In this document: positions 54,400 to 64,000 of the stretch, piece by piece | Numbering within the stretch: the first letter of the stretch is position 1 | Layout: each line of letters opens with the position of its first letter | Assembly: GCA_036936605.1 (NCBI GenBank) | Contig: JAUPFV010000005.1 | Coordinates: 149,731,195 to 149,795,194 of the forward strand | Origin: Limnanthes douglasii subsp. nivea | Taxonomy: Eukaryota; Streptophyta; Magnoliopsida; Brassicales; Limnanthaceae | DNA: 64,000 bases | Direction: 5' to 3' | The notes under the pieces: generated by a model | Seen by the model: only the letters and a program-made list of their open reading frames with translations | Told to the model about the DNA's origin: nothing | The model's database searches: none | Made by a program: the position numbers and the translations under genes

Positions 54400-55520
54400 T
54401 TACAATTTCAAATGCTCAATATTCCCAAGGTTCTGCAAAAAACTTCTCTCTTTTATCGTGGAAGCGATATGTCTATGGCTTAACCTTCTCTACCACTGGA
54501 TATGGTCCTTCCCAATTTAGAGCCATTTTACCTAACCTTTTATCTTTTGTATATAAAAATACCTTTCTCAAAACCTTATCTCATAGTTTAAAATCAGTTC
54601 GTTTCATCCTTGAATTATAATGGCTATTCATTAAAGTTTGATAATGCATTAAATTTAAATGTGTGCTGAACCGCTTTTCCTCAATCAAGTCAACCTCTGG
54701 TCGTCTAACCTCCTCGTTCTTATCCTGAGAATAGTTAAGTACCCTATAAGATGGAAGTGTTGACTCCACCAGACTTATTGCATCCATCACGTATACTAAA
54801 ACAAAAAAGTTTCTTGAGTTACAGTTTGAGGTGTTGTTTTATAGGCTCATATTACCTCTTGCAGGTAATTAGGCCATTTTCCAATTGCACCTGTCAAGCT
54901 CTTATTAAGACCTTCCAAAATAGTTATATTACTAACCTTCACCTGGTCATTCTCTTGTGGGTGTAAAAGTGTTGATAAACACTTTGTGATACCCCTTGAA
55001 TTACATAAAGATGTTATCTTTTTGTTATTAAATTATGGCTCTTTATCTATATTAGTTCTCCTAGATCTGCAACAAATATTAGACACAATAAATCTTATTA
55101 CATATTTAGCTCTTCTTCCTGATTATGGTTTGGCTTCATCCCATTTTGAAAAATAATACACTACAACTATAATGGTTTTCCATCCACCCAAAGCCATAGA
55201 CAATGGTCTCACTACATCCAATCCCCATCTATAAAAATGAATTGCTTCAGAAACTGAAATTAGAGGTACAACTGGTTTATGAATGGAATTTGCAAATATC
55301 TGACAAGTATCGCAGCTTTGAACTAAATTTTTAGCATCATTCATTATCAAAGTCCAATAATATCTTGCCAGCAAAACTCTTCTTGTTAAAGCCTTAAATC
55401 CACAATGAGCTGAATCCTCCCCATCATACTGTTCGGAAAAACTTATTTGATATTCATCTTTGCCCAAACATTTTAACAACTACCGACTTAAAGATTTTGT
55501 ATACAATAATCCATCTAATA
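54400..55520 (-). pseudogene. Gypsy-D integrase
   Basis: 55479-55123 has the zinc region (SAHCGFKALTRRVLLARYYW, CDTCQIFANSIHKP) and the first Asp (WGLDVVRPLS), then YYFSKWDEAKP. The core continues in other frames. 54790-54581 has the C-terminal region (PSYRVLNYSQDKN, VDLIEEKRFSTHLNLMHYQT). A weak conserved box (CACCTCACTAAAACC on the plus strand, near 54290) follows. Confidence 0.74.
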
Positions 55521-55739
55521 TTTTGTATCCTTGCGCTCTAAATCTCAGTTTATGGGCTAATTTTGTGTCAAGAGGTAATGTACCTTTGAGTAAAAATTCT
55601 CTTAGATCAAATCGTCAATTTCTTCGGTCCTCCTCAATAACCACAAACACTTTCGCAGAATATTTACATTTCTCAAAATTCATTAGTATAAATGGCCTAT
55701 CGTTTAGTAAAATCCAAAGATACTCTTCAGAATAAGAAA

Positions 55740-56090
55740 TAGTTGCTAAAGAATCTGCAATAATATTTTACTATCGGTAAATGTGTTCGACTATTATTTC
55801 ATCAAACAAAAGAGCCAACCCTCGTAACTCACGCAAATACTTGAAGCTGTTACTTCTTAGCCTTGGATACTCGTAACATGTGATTCACTAAAAGCTGCGA
55901 ATCCGTTTGCAAACAAACCCTCTTTGCTCAAAAGCCTTAACCTAGTTAAAGATGCTGCATACTATACTTCATTATTTGATGTACTGAATCTGAACCGTAT
56001 GGCCTGGTTAATGACTTCTTCAAAAAAAGCAATCAGTTCTACTTCCCCACTTGATCCAAAATACTAGAGCCTCCATCAATTTGAACAAAC
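55740..56090 (-). pseudogene. Gypsy-D archaeal-type RNase H
   Basis: Near the hAT insertion the frame reads EWFVQIDGGSSILD, keeping the first catalytic Asp. Then broken pieces with SDSVHQIMKY and TDSQLLVNHMLRVS follow down to 55740. Confidence 0.62.
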
Positions 56091-56098
56091 CACTCTGC

Positions 56099-57014
56099 TA
56101 GGGGTGAGCATTCGGTCGGTTCGGTCCAAAACCGATCCGAACCGCATAACCTAAAATTAAAATCCTTATATTTTCTCAAACTGAACCGAACTGTTGGACC
56201 GATCCGAACCGAATAACCTAAAATTAAAATCCTTATATTTTCTCAAACTGAACCGAACTGTTCTAGATGTATGAACCGAACCGAACCGACATATAAAATT
56301 TTGGTTAATTTGGTTCGGAATATAATTGAACTGAAATTTTTGTCAGTATTGTACTCTCTTTTGGCATATATACGATGTATGGTTCAACATTTAGTTGGTT
56401 AATATAAAAAAACACAAAATATAAACAAATGTATAAGTTAATTTATTATTGTGGTAATCCAATTAATAGAAAACAAAAAGCTATAGTTTTTTAATCAAAT
56501 AAAGAGCTTTTGATTGAAGTAAAAGTATTTACAAATAGAATGCCAAAAAAATAAGGCGACATATTTCCCACCATATTTCCCACAAAACATTGCAGGAAAT
56601 ATGGTGGGAAATAAGTCTGAGATGGGCATATTGTATTACATAAATATATTAATATAAACAAATGTATAAGCTAAAGTAATTATTAGGATAACCTAAACAA
56701 TTGAAGACAAAAAGCTACCGATTTATTTCTAAGTTTAATATAATTACCAGGCTGATCAAATTAAAGCAGAGAAATAGCAACCGTGTATAACTAATAAAGC
56801 AGAGCAGTGCTGATCGGATTAAGCACTTAGCAGGATTATTTGTCTATAACAGTCGTGTATAACAAGAATAATTATAACAGTCGTGTATAACAATCACAAT
56901 GGTAAAATGAATTTCGAATAGGGTTTTAAATTCAGATTTAGGGATAGTGATATTGTGGCGGTGAGATTGATTTTGAGATTTGTACGATATATAGACTTAG
57001 TGATTTAGGGTTAG

Positions 57015-57084
<70 letters not shown>

Positions 57085-57267
57085 GTTAGGCGGGTTTCGG
57101 TTGAAACTTAATTTCTTTTATAAATAATTAAACCAAATCGAACTAAATTTGGATTTTTAAAATGCCAACCGAACCGAACCAAATATATTGAAAAACCGAA
57201 CTGATTCGACCGAATTGAATCAGTTTGGTTCAGTTGATCGATTTGGTTCGATTTTTGCTCACTCCTA
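56099..57267. mobile_element. Non-autonomous hAT-like element, 1169 bp
   Basis: The ends TAGGGGTGAGCA (56099) and, inverted, TAGGAGTGAGCA (57267) are the typical hAT form, followed by TTCGG/TCGAACC-rich subterminal repeats. The flanks are CACTCTGC (56091-56098) and CCCTCTGC (57268-57275), an 8-base duplication with one change. No transposase is coded. It contains a 67-base tandem duplication (from 56131 and 56198) and a TA tract (about 57019-57078). It sits in the linker between the two RNase H domains of Gypsy-D. Confidence 0.82.
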
Positions 57268-57275
57268 CCCTCTGC

Positions 57276-57760
57276 AGCTGTTGATAATGAACTCACATCA
57301 TTCTCCTCATCGGAATGACTCGAATGGACTTCGACAAAAACATTTGCTAAAGCTTAGGACTTAATAGCCATCTAAAGAGTAAAATCAATGTCATAATCTC
57401 TTTATTCGACAGACCACTTAGTCATCCTTTTATCAATGACATTCGGACAACAATCGAATAAGCCATAAAATAAAGGAGTATTTTTTTTTGCAGCTACAAC
57501 CAAGGCTAAAATCAACTTTTCAAGCTTCAAATATCTCTTTTCCAATTTGAGAAAAAAAATTCTTACATAATACACTTACAGAGGATATCCATCTACCTCT
57601 CTTACCATCACAACACTAATTGTATAATATGATACAACAATATACAAAAACAATTACTCCCCTATTTGAGACTTAGACTAAGCTTCTGGTGATGATAAAT
57701 GTTCTTTAATTTTAGAAAATTCCACCTCACACTCTTATTCCATGAAAATTCCTTTGATCG
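57276..57760 (-). pseudogene. Gypsy-D first RNase H
   Basis: Right of the insertion the frame continues NVFVEVHSSHSDEENDVSSL, the linker seen in Gypsy-A as DFLVEFHS. Further right, RNase H fragments are in several frames with stops. Catalytic residues could not be placed. Confidence 0.55.
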
Positions 57761-57829
57761 TCTCACATTTGGAAGAAAGAGGCACATCTATCAGAAGATC
57801 TAGATATGAATATATTTAGAGTTGCCGAC

Positions 57830-58542
57830 CTTCCTATCCAAACATGCACTCTTTAATCGACTGAGGAAGGGTCATTGATATCAAAGCTTTCAAATGATCA
57901 GGATCAGCTTATATTCCTTTTTCACTTATTATATACCCCAATAATTTCCCCAATCTGACACCGAATGTACACTTCTCTTTATTTAACTTCAGATGAATGA
58001 CTCTCAAACTCGAGAAAGTTTTTTCCAATTCAAGAAGGTGTTCGTTATTTGTCGAGTTTTTTTACTAACATATCATCAATATAAACCTTCATATTCCTTC
58101 AAATTTTAGTAGCAAAATCCATATTCACTAATCTTTGAAATGTATCACCAAACGTTTCGAGACCAAAGGCATAACTTGATAACATTGCAATCCTCTGTCA
58201 GTTATAAAAATAATGATTTCTTGATCCTTGGGATTCATCTGAATCTTATTATATACCCTGTGAACGCATCCATGAAAGAAATAATCTTATTTTCTGATAT
58301 TGAGTTAACAAATTGGTCAATCATTGGCACAATAAATGGATCATTTGGACATGCTCTATTTAAATCAGTAAAGTCGACACACATCCACCATTTATCGTTC
58401 TTCTTCTTCACAAGCATTGGATTCGTAATCCACAATGGATAATGTGCTTCTCGGACATGTCCTACCTTAGATAACTGATCAACTTTTCCCACGATCGCAT
58501 CAGATTTTTCTACTGAAAAAGTCCTTCCCTTTTGAATAATAG
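57830..58542 (-). pseudogene. Gypsy-D reverse transcriptase, cut by Gypsy-E
   Basis: 58542-58235 has FSVEKSDAIVGKVDQLSKVG, MLVKKKNDKWWMCVDFTDLN and FMDAFTGY with the first Asp. After a frame change come YIDDMLVKK near 58080 and the thumb region. It starts abruptly at the Gypsy-E LTR. Confidence 0.76.
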
Positions 58543-58920
58543 TGGTGTGGATTATTCTTGTCAAATGGTATTTTTTTATCTTTTGTTTAATGAAGTATTA
58601 ACTTTTAAAGCAGAGGACGGAGAGATAAAAGAGGTGTGTGTGCTAGTGATTAAGATTATTCGAAAAAATCCAATCCATTAAATGTGATTGGTTTGGGTAT
58701 GTATACTCTTGTTTTGTGACCCATGGGCCGTTCGAGTTGGATATTGGACTCGGATCCATTTCAAGGTTTCCAAAGCCCAAAACCAAAACGGTTTAGCACA
58801 TAGCTGAGTCACAATCCACTTAGGTATACCGTTCATCAAAAGTTTAGTGTAGAATATTTTCGTATTGCCCCTTCGGATTTTGTCCCAATGGCCTTCCAAC
58901 AATATCTAACCCTATCGGAA
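58543..58920 (-). repeat. Gypsy-E 3' LTR
   Basis: On the minus strand it runs from about 58901 (TGTTGGAAGGCC) to 58543 (ending CCACACCA, as in the other LTRs). It shares CAGCTATGTGCTAA and GCCCATGGGTC with the Gypsy-A LTRs. The exact start is uncertain by about 20 bases. A polypurine stretch AACTAAAGGGGC precedes it at 58921-58932. Confidence 0.6.
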
Positions 58921-59344
58921 GCCCCTTTAGTTCTTTCAAAAAATGTTTTGGAAGAGCTATCTATCAAAGAGAAGACTCAAATCTGAATGTTTTTTAATAG
59001 CTAACTATCTAAGAGAAGACCTGGATCGAATCCAAAGGGCTTTCTTTTTGGTAAGAAGGAATCCAAAAATCAGTTTTAATGAATAAATTTGGATTACACG
59101 AGTCAGACTCTGATTCAACCTCTCACCTGTTTTTTCTCTAGGTACTTGCACATATCCTTTAAAAAAGTAATTAGTCTAGGTCACTAGTCCCTAATTATGG
59201 TTTAGATGATTCATATCAACTAGGTGAAGTACTCAAGTGTTTTTTACCTCTATATATACAACTGTTTCACTCTTTCTATTTCTAGGGTGATAAAAAAAAT
59301 TCAAATTTTAGATTCGAGAGAGATATAAAGCTTGAATCTTTGTT

Positions 59345-62211
59345 TTGTTCACAGTTAGAGAAATTTTTAGGATCGCAGCTAGAACTGCTCTGATCAAAGA
59401 AGGCTGGTTGAATCTTTCTAAGTTGGAAGAGAAAGAAAGCAAGCAAGAATCGCTACCAGGCTCCCTGTTTCTCCTGGTGGAGTGTTTGCCAAACAGTACT
59501 AGAGCCGGACAAGAGTTCATCTTCCTCCGAAACCTCGGTAATTAGAAAAAACTCATTTTGTGCCAACTTTATCTACAATAGACTCTGAATCTTCAGTGCA
59601 AATACCTATAAAGTCTTCATCTAAGGACAAAACGGTTTTAAGTATCAATAAACCCTCACCATTCATTGCTATAAGGTCAGATGCTGAAAATATTACACCC
59701 CCAAGAGTCACTCGACTTTCCAAGTCCAAAAGTTCCCCTACATCCTTAATTGTTTTTATCTCATGGGAAATAAAAAATTCTACCCAACTCTCTTCGAATC
59801 TGATCAATCACTTCCTCTCAATGAAGCTACTCAAACTGAGAAAGAAACTAAAGGTGGTAAACCGATCGATAAACGACCAAGTATAATGGAGGAAAAAATG
59901 GAAGATTATGGGGAAGATACCCCACTGACGTCCGGAAATACGGGAGATATCACAACAATTTTGACTACTAGAAGAAAGGTGGGGATGCCTAATACCAAAG
60001 CACTTCCGGAGTTCCTAGAGGGGAAAGTAGGGCCCAACTTCTGCAAGGTTAGTGTGAAGTACTTACTGACCCTTTATAAAATATCTTATGTGTATACATA
60101 TACTGTTGAATTGGATATGATTAAGAAACAATATGGATTTCCGGAGTCTGTAAAGGTGAGGATTCCCATCCCTACAGAAACTCTGATGGACTGTAAAGTC
60201 TGGGAGATAGTGGTATACACTGAGATGTTGAACTGGGGTCTTCGTTTTCCCTTATATCTAGAAATAGTAAAGTATTTTCATCTGAAAAAAGCTCTGCCCA
60301 AGCCAAATGAGTCCCAATGTCTGTTGTACTCTATTAACCATCATTATTGCTTCAAGATTGTCAAAAATTCCAATGCATATGGAGCAGTTTGCTGTCGTGG
60401 CTAGCTTATGTAGGAATTACCACATCCCTTTTATCATTAAAATATGGGGAACGATTATAAAGTGGTTAACGATCCATTGGAGGCACCAAAACCATGGAGG
60501 ACTCAGTTTCTCTACATAAGCGGGGCTTGAGAGAAGTAAAAAAGAGATAACCACCAAAGGAAATCCAAGCCAATTGACCAGATACCGGAAGAGCTCAGGT
60601 TACTTCCGTTCATAGTTTTTACTAATATTTAAATTCTATTTTTCTATACCAAACTGACTATTGTGTCTATTTTTTAGTATTTTCAAAAAAAAATTCATAG
60701 CACCTGGAGGCTCGAAAGATCACCATCATCAAATTAAACCAATGAGCCTTAGAGAAGTGGGGTCTTGGCTTCCACAACTGTTTTCACTGTTGGAAACATA
60801 GTAAGAGCTCATTTGTGGAACGCAAGTGGAAATAGAAAGCTTACTTGGGAACAACTTACTACTCTTTCTTCATCGGAGGTCATCCTCAAAAAAATTGAGG
60901 GAAAGGATGGTAAACTCTACTTGCCAGCCCAGAATAAAGCCCTTAGTCATTTGGACAAGATAAAAAATAAGCAGAAGAAGAAGAAGAAGAAAAAGAAGAA
61001 GAAGGAAGTTAACCCATCGCATCAGATTCCTGAAGGGGGTGGTTCGGATAATCCTGAAGGGATCAATGCTGGCCTGTTAAAGGCACTTTTTGTAACAGTG
61101 GGTGAAACCGAAGGGTCCGAACATCCACCTTAAATTAAGAAATAAGTTAATAAAAAATACAAAGAAGGTATTGATCGAATGGCTTGGAAAAAGAAGAAGG
61201 GAACCATAAGGTCACATATAATAATCTGACCTACAGTTATTCCTCCTACTCTTCCAACTAATGTTTCTCCATAAGAAGATATTCAAGCTGATCTTCCTTC
61301 TCCGGCGTTTCCTACAACCGATCAACCTACTATTGAAGGTGATGTTAATCTGGAAGACCTAGGTAACATATATTTCAATGAGTTTGATAATGATGACTTT
61401 CATCTAACCTTTCCCCAGTCAACCACCATAGCCAATACAGTGATTTATGATGGTGAATATTTTGAAGTATAAAGTGAGCAGGATACATTGGGCCATGCAG
61501 TCTTAGGCTACATCAGGAAAATAGTTGACCTGGAAAGACAAGTTAGGGCTCATGCTAAAGACATAACTTCTCTTGGAACCGCCAATGAATACTTAATGGA
61601 TTCATTTTCAGCCGAACAGCAGAAAGTGGAGGATTTACGCAAAAAGAATCAGCACTGATTTTTAACAGTCCAAGACTACCCAAGGAGACATCCAGACGAA
61701 ATATTCTGAACTAGAAACAACTACTTTTAAAGAGATTAAGCTTTTGAAGGACCAACAAGTCACTGATGCAGGCACCATTAACACAGTGTCTGAAGAGAAA
61801 GAGAAGTTAAATAAACTTCTTAAAGAGAAATAAGAAGAAATTACTTCTCTAAAGTAGAACCAAACTCAAGAGATAGCTCCAGCAGTGAAGAAGTATGATG
61901 TTGGTATGATGGACTCTATAGAAAAGAGGGACGGGGGTATTAATGCAGACATGGTCTTATTATTCAATGAGACATTTCCAAAGAAAAACTTAGGAACCCT
62001 GTGGAAGTTCATACCATACGATGAGATACTTTTCCATACCCTGCCCTATGGTGATAAACATGGTATTTCTTCACCAAATGATTTTGATTCCGATGAGAGA
62101 TCTGATGAAAGTTCAAGTACTGATGTCAAAGGTCATAAGCAAGATGAAGATAAAAGTAAAGAGAAAGAGAATGATGAAGGTAAAGAAAAAACTAAAGGGA
62201 ACGAGTCGTAA
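59345..62211 (+). pseudogene. Gypsy-E antisense ORF
   Basis: The plus-strand counterpart of the Gypsy-A antisense ORF. 59345-59545 holds the start (AARTALIKEGWLNLSKLEE). 59763-60404 is a 213-residue open frame with the putative gypsy-type transposon domain (GPNFCKVSVKYLLTLYKISY, KKQYGFPESVKVRIPIPTE, NWGLRFPLYLEIVKYFHLKK). 60765-61133 has a conserved middle part (FTVGNIVRAHLWNASGNRK) and a Lys run coded by an AAG microsatellite (60970-61007). 61400-61880 is a broken coiled coil. 61885-62211 is the C-terminus (FPKKNLGTLWKFIPYDEILF, acidic Lys/Glu tail). Stops separate the parts. Confidence 0.7.
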
Positions 62212-62509
62212 GGTTGTTGTACTTTCAGTTCTGTTTTTAAAACTAAAGTCCTTGGATGGACAAGGCATTTTGTGTAACGGTGGATCATACATATTTTGAT
62301 GAGTTTTTACAGTTATGTTTTCCTTCATATGAATTTATCTCTCTCCTTGTGTGTGTTTTTACAATTTCATTAAACTCTGATATTCTAAAGGTGGTATATA
62401 TGGATTAACCCAATCTGGTATTTAAAAAATCTTTAATATGTCTCAGTCATTCAACAGCACTTCATTTTCAAGGCTAAATGTATTTAATGGGTATTTAAAT
62501 TTTATGATG

Positions 62510-62640
62510 TACTTAACAAGTGTTTAATCCATCCAATCACTTCAAAGATGTCTCATTTGAAGACCGAAGGTGTTTAATTCATCCGATCACTTCAAAGATA
62601 TTTCATTTGAAGGCCGAAGGTGTTTAATAGGTGTTTAATT
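62510..62640 (-). repeat. Gypsy-E 50-bp tandem repeat, about 2.5 copies
   Basis: TGTTTAATYCATCCRATCAC with CTTCAAAGATRTYTCATTTG recurs at 62521 and 62571, and the start again at 62621. It occupies the spacer between antisense ORF and integrase, the place of the Gypsy-D 60-bp repeat. Confidence 0.8.
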
Positions 62641-62701
62641 CATTTGATCTCTTCGTATCCACTACGATTCTTTAAAACGATATAAGATAATATTCATTAA
62701 A

Positions 62702-62742
62702 ACCAGATACCTCATTAAAACCTCCCCGCACTACCAGGGTAG
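62702..62742 (-). promoter_or_regulatory. Conserved box after integrase, Gypsy-E copy
   Basis: On the minus strand it reads CCTACCCTGGTAGTGC, then GGGGAGGTTTTAATGAGG, then TATCTGG, matching 30784-30824 with about four changes, far better than the surrounding sequence. Confidence 0.68.
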
Positions 62743-62814
62743 GAAAGAGTATGCCGTAAAATATTTACATTTAAGTACGACAAAGTAAATATTTACAAGA
62801 TGATATTATTCTAA

Positions 62815-63982
62815 GTACAATCTGAGATGCTCAATGTTCCATGGGTGTTTTATCATGTTGCCTTCTTTGTTTTGAAATCTATATGTTCCTTGCTTGATTC
62901 TCTCACACACCGTGTATGGGCCTTCCCAATTCGGAGCCAGTTTTCCAAATTATTTCACAACGGTATGTAAAACTACTTTCCTTAACACTTTGTCCCCTAT
63001 ATGAAAATCTCTTCTTTTTTTACTTTAAATGCAAACCTACTTCTCATCAAACCCTAGTAGTGTGATGTTCTCAAATGTGCCTTTACTCTTCTTTCATCAA
63101 TCGGATCCAACTGATTCTTTACCACCATATCATTCTTGTTCGGAATAGTTTTGCATCCGGAATGAGGGAAACGTAGCTTCTATAGGTGTGATCACGTTCA
63201 TCCCATAAACAAGAGCAAAAGGAGACTCTTAAGTATTTATACGAGGAGTAGTTCAGTAGGTCCACAATACTTCTTGCAAATAGCTCAGACATTTCCCTGC
63301 ATCTCCTTCAAGATTCTTTTTTAAGCCTGTTAAAATTGTCCGATTGAAAACTTCAACCTTTCCATTTTCCTGAGGATGGAAATAAGAAGAAAAGCAATGT
63401 TGAATTCCTCTAGAAGTGCAAAATGTTTTCATATCTTTATTGTCAAACTGTGGCTCATTGTCTATAATGATAAGTTGAGGAATTCCGAATCGACAACATA
63501 TGTTAGATATGATGAACTTTATAACTTCCTTAGAAGTGGTTCCAACTAGTGGGTCAGCTTCAATCCATTTAGAGAAATAGTTTATTGCCACGATTATCAT
63601 TTGATAACCTCTGGAATCCATGGGAAGATGTCCAATTAAATCCAAACCCCATTTATCAAAAAGTATGGGTTCGAATTTGACTCCATGGGAACTACTAGCA
63701 CATGTATTTCATTCCCATATTTCTGGAAAGGATCATATCTTCTGACCATATCTTTGCAATTTTCATTATAAGAGGTCGGTAGTATCCAGCAAATAAAACT
63801 TTCTCGGTTAAAGCTTTATAACCACAATGTGTTGACCCCTCTCCATCGTATAATCTAGATAGAACATTTTGGGACTCTTCAAACCCTAGGCAACGTAGAA
63901 GAGGTCTGGTAAAAGATTTTTTATAAGGAATTTCTCTCAATACCAAGAAACCACGAGCTTTGTACTTCACTTTTTTAGCCAA
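62815..63982 (-). pseudogene. Gypsy-E integrase (partial, runs to the window edge)
   Basis: 63982-63695 has the linker (AKKVKYKARGFLVLREIPYK) and zinc region (STHCGYKALTEKVLFAGYYR), where the CxxC pair is lost. After a frameshift between 63645 and 63695 the core reads MDLIGHLPM (first Asp), IIIDNEPQF (second Asp) and GKVEVFNRT (Glu), so all three catalytic residues are present. 62815-63250 holds the C-terminus, ending near KHPWNIEHL-like sequence, in further frames. Confidence 0.78.
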
Positions 63983-64000
63983 AACTTTATCTCAAGGTAG

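Larger units (their letters stand above)
50449..58542 (-). mobile_element. Gypsy-D, Tat-type retrotransposon, 3' part, doubly interrupted
   Basis: Minus-strand order from 58542 down: RT, first RNase H, a hAT-like insertion (56099-57267), archaeal RNase H, integrase, tandem-repeat spacer, antisense ORF (plus strand), LTR. Its 5' half (gag, protease, start of RT) must lie beyond Gypsy-E, past the window. Every domain is broken. Confidence 0.7.
58543..64000 (-). mobile_element. Gypsy-E, Tat-type retrotransposon, 3' part (continues past the window)
   Basis: From the right edge down: integrase, conserved box, 50-base tandem repeat, antisense ORF (plus strand), polypurine tract, 3' LTR. It is inserted in the RT of Gypsy-D. 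Close to Gypsy-A in plan and sequence. Its 5' half is outside the window. Confidence 0.75.

Noticed and set aside
1..64000. tRNA, rRNA or microRNA genes
   Set aside because: I saw no cloverleaf-type or rRNA sequence by eye; a covariance-model search would be needed to exclude small RNAs.

Overview
This is plant nuclear DNA, probably from a eudicot. The evidence is spliced genes with GT-AG introns, an ALKBH9-type RNA demethylase, Tat-lineage Ty3/Gypsy retrotransposons with two RNase H domains and antisense ORFs, Mutator-like elements (MULEs) with a Ulp1-like passenger gene, a non-autonomous hAT element and a BRI1-like leucine-rich-repeat relic. I cannot name the species. Nearly everything right of base 1950 is transposon, mostly broken and nested; the only likely host gene is at the left edge.

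Layout: 1-1780 holds the 5' end of an ALKBH9-like gene on the minus strand with its TATA box. 1961-12147 is a complete MULE (MULE-1) with terminal inverted repeats and an exact 9-bp target-site duplication. Its left half carries a nine-exon plus-strand gene (DUF1985-like start, Gln/Glu-rich middle, truncated Ulp1-like end); its right half carries the minus-strand transposase (DDE residues and SWIM finger present, one single-base frameshift). Each terminal repeat holds a TATA box facing inward. The non-coding parts are filled with a dispersed motif, TTCGCA/TGCGAA, which in at least eight places forms a 26-bp hairpin unit. 13480-14060 is a relic of a BRI1-like LRR gene.

15722-35010 is a Tat-type Gypsy element (Gypsy-A, plus strand) with both LTRs, split by about 9 kb of decayed MULE sequence (about 16180-25120). 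About 35400-44170 is a second Tat element (Gypsy-B, plus strand) with no recognised 3' LTR, followed by a LINE-type RNase H relic. 46240-58542 holds two minus-strand Tat elements (Gypsy-C, Gypsy-D) that appear to share one LTR. Gypsy-D is broken by a 1169-bp hAT-like element between its two RNase H domains and by a further minus-strand Tat element (Gypsy-E, 58543 to beyond the window) in its reverse transcriptase.

The Tat elements share one plan: LTR, PBS, gag, protease, RT, RNase H, second RNase H, integrase, a short conserved box, a tandem-repeat spacer, an antisense ORF with a putative gypsy-type transposon domain and coiled coil, then PPT and LTR. All carry stops or frameshifts. The observations most worth following are the 26-bp palindrome family that fills only the introns and spacers of MULE-1, a related TTYGCAACC motif in the decayed MULE, and the insertion of MULE-1 into the promoter region of the ALKBH9-like gene.
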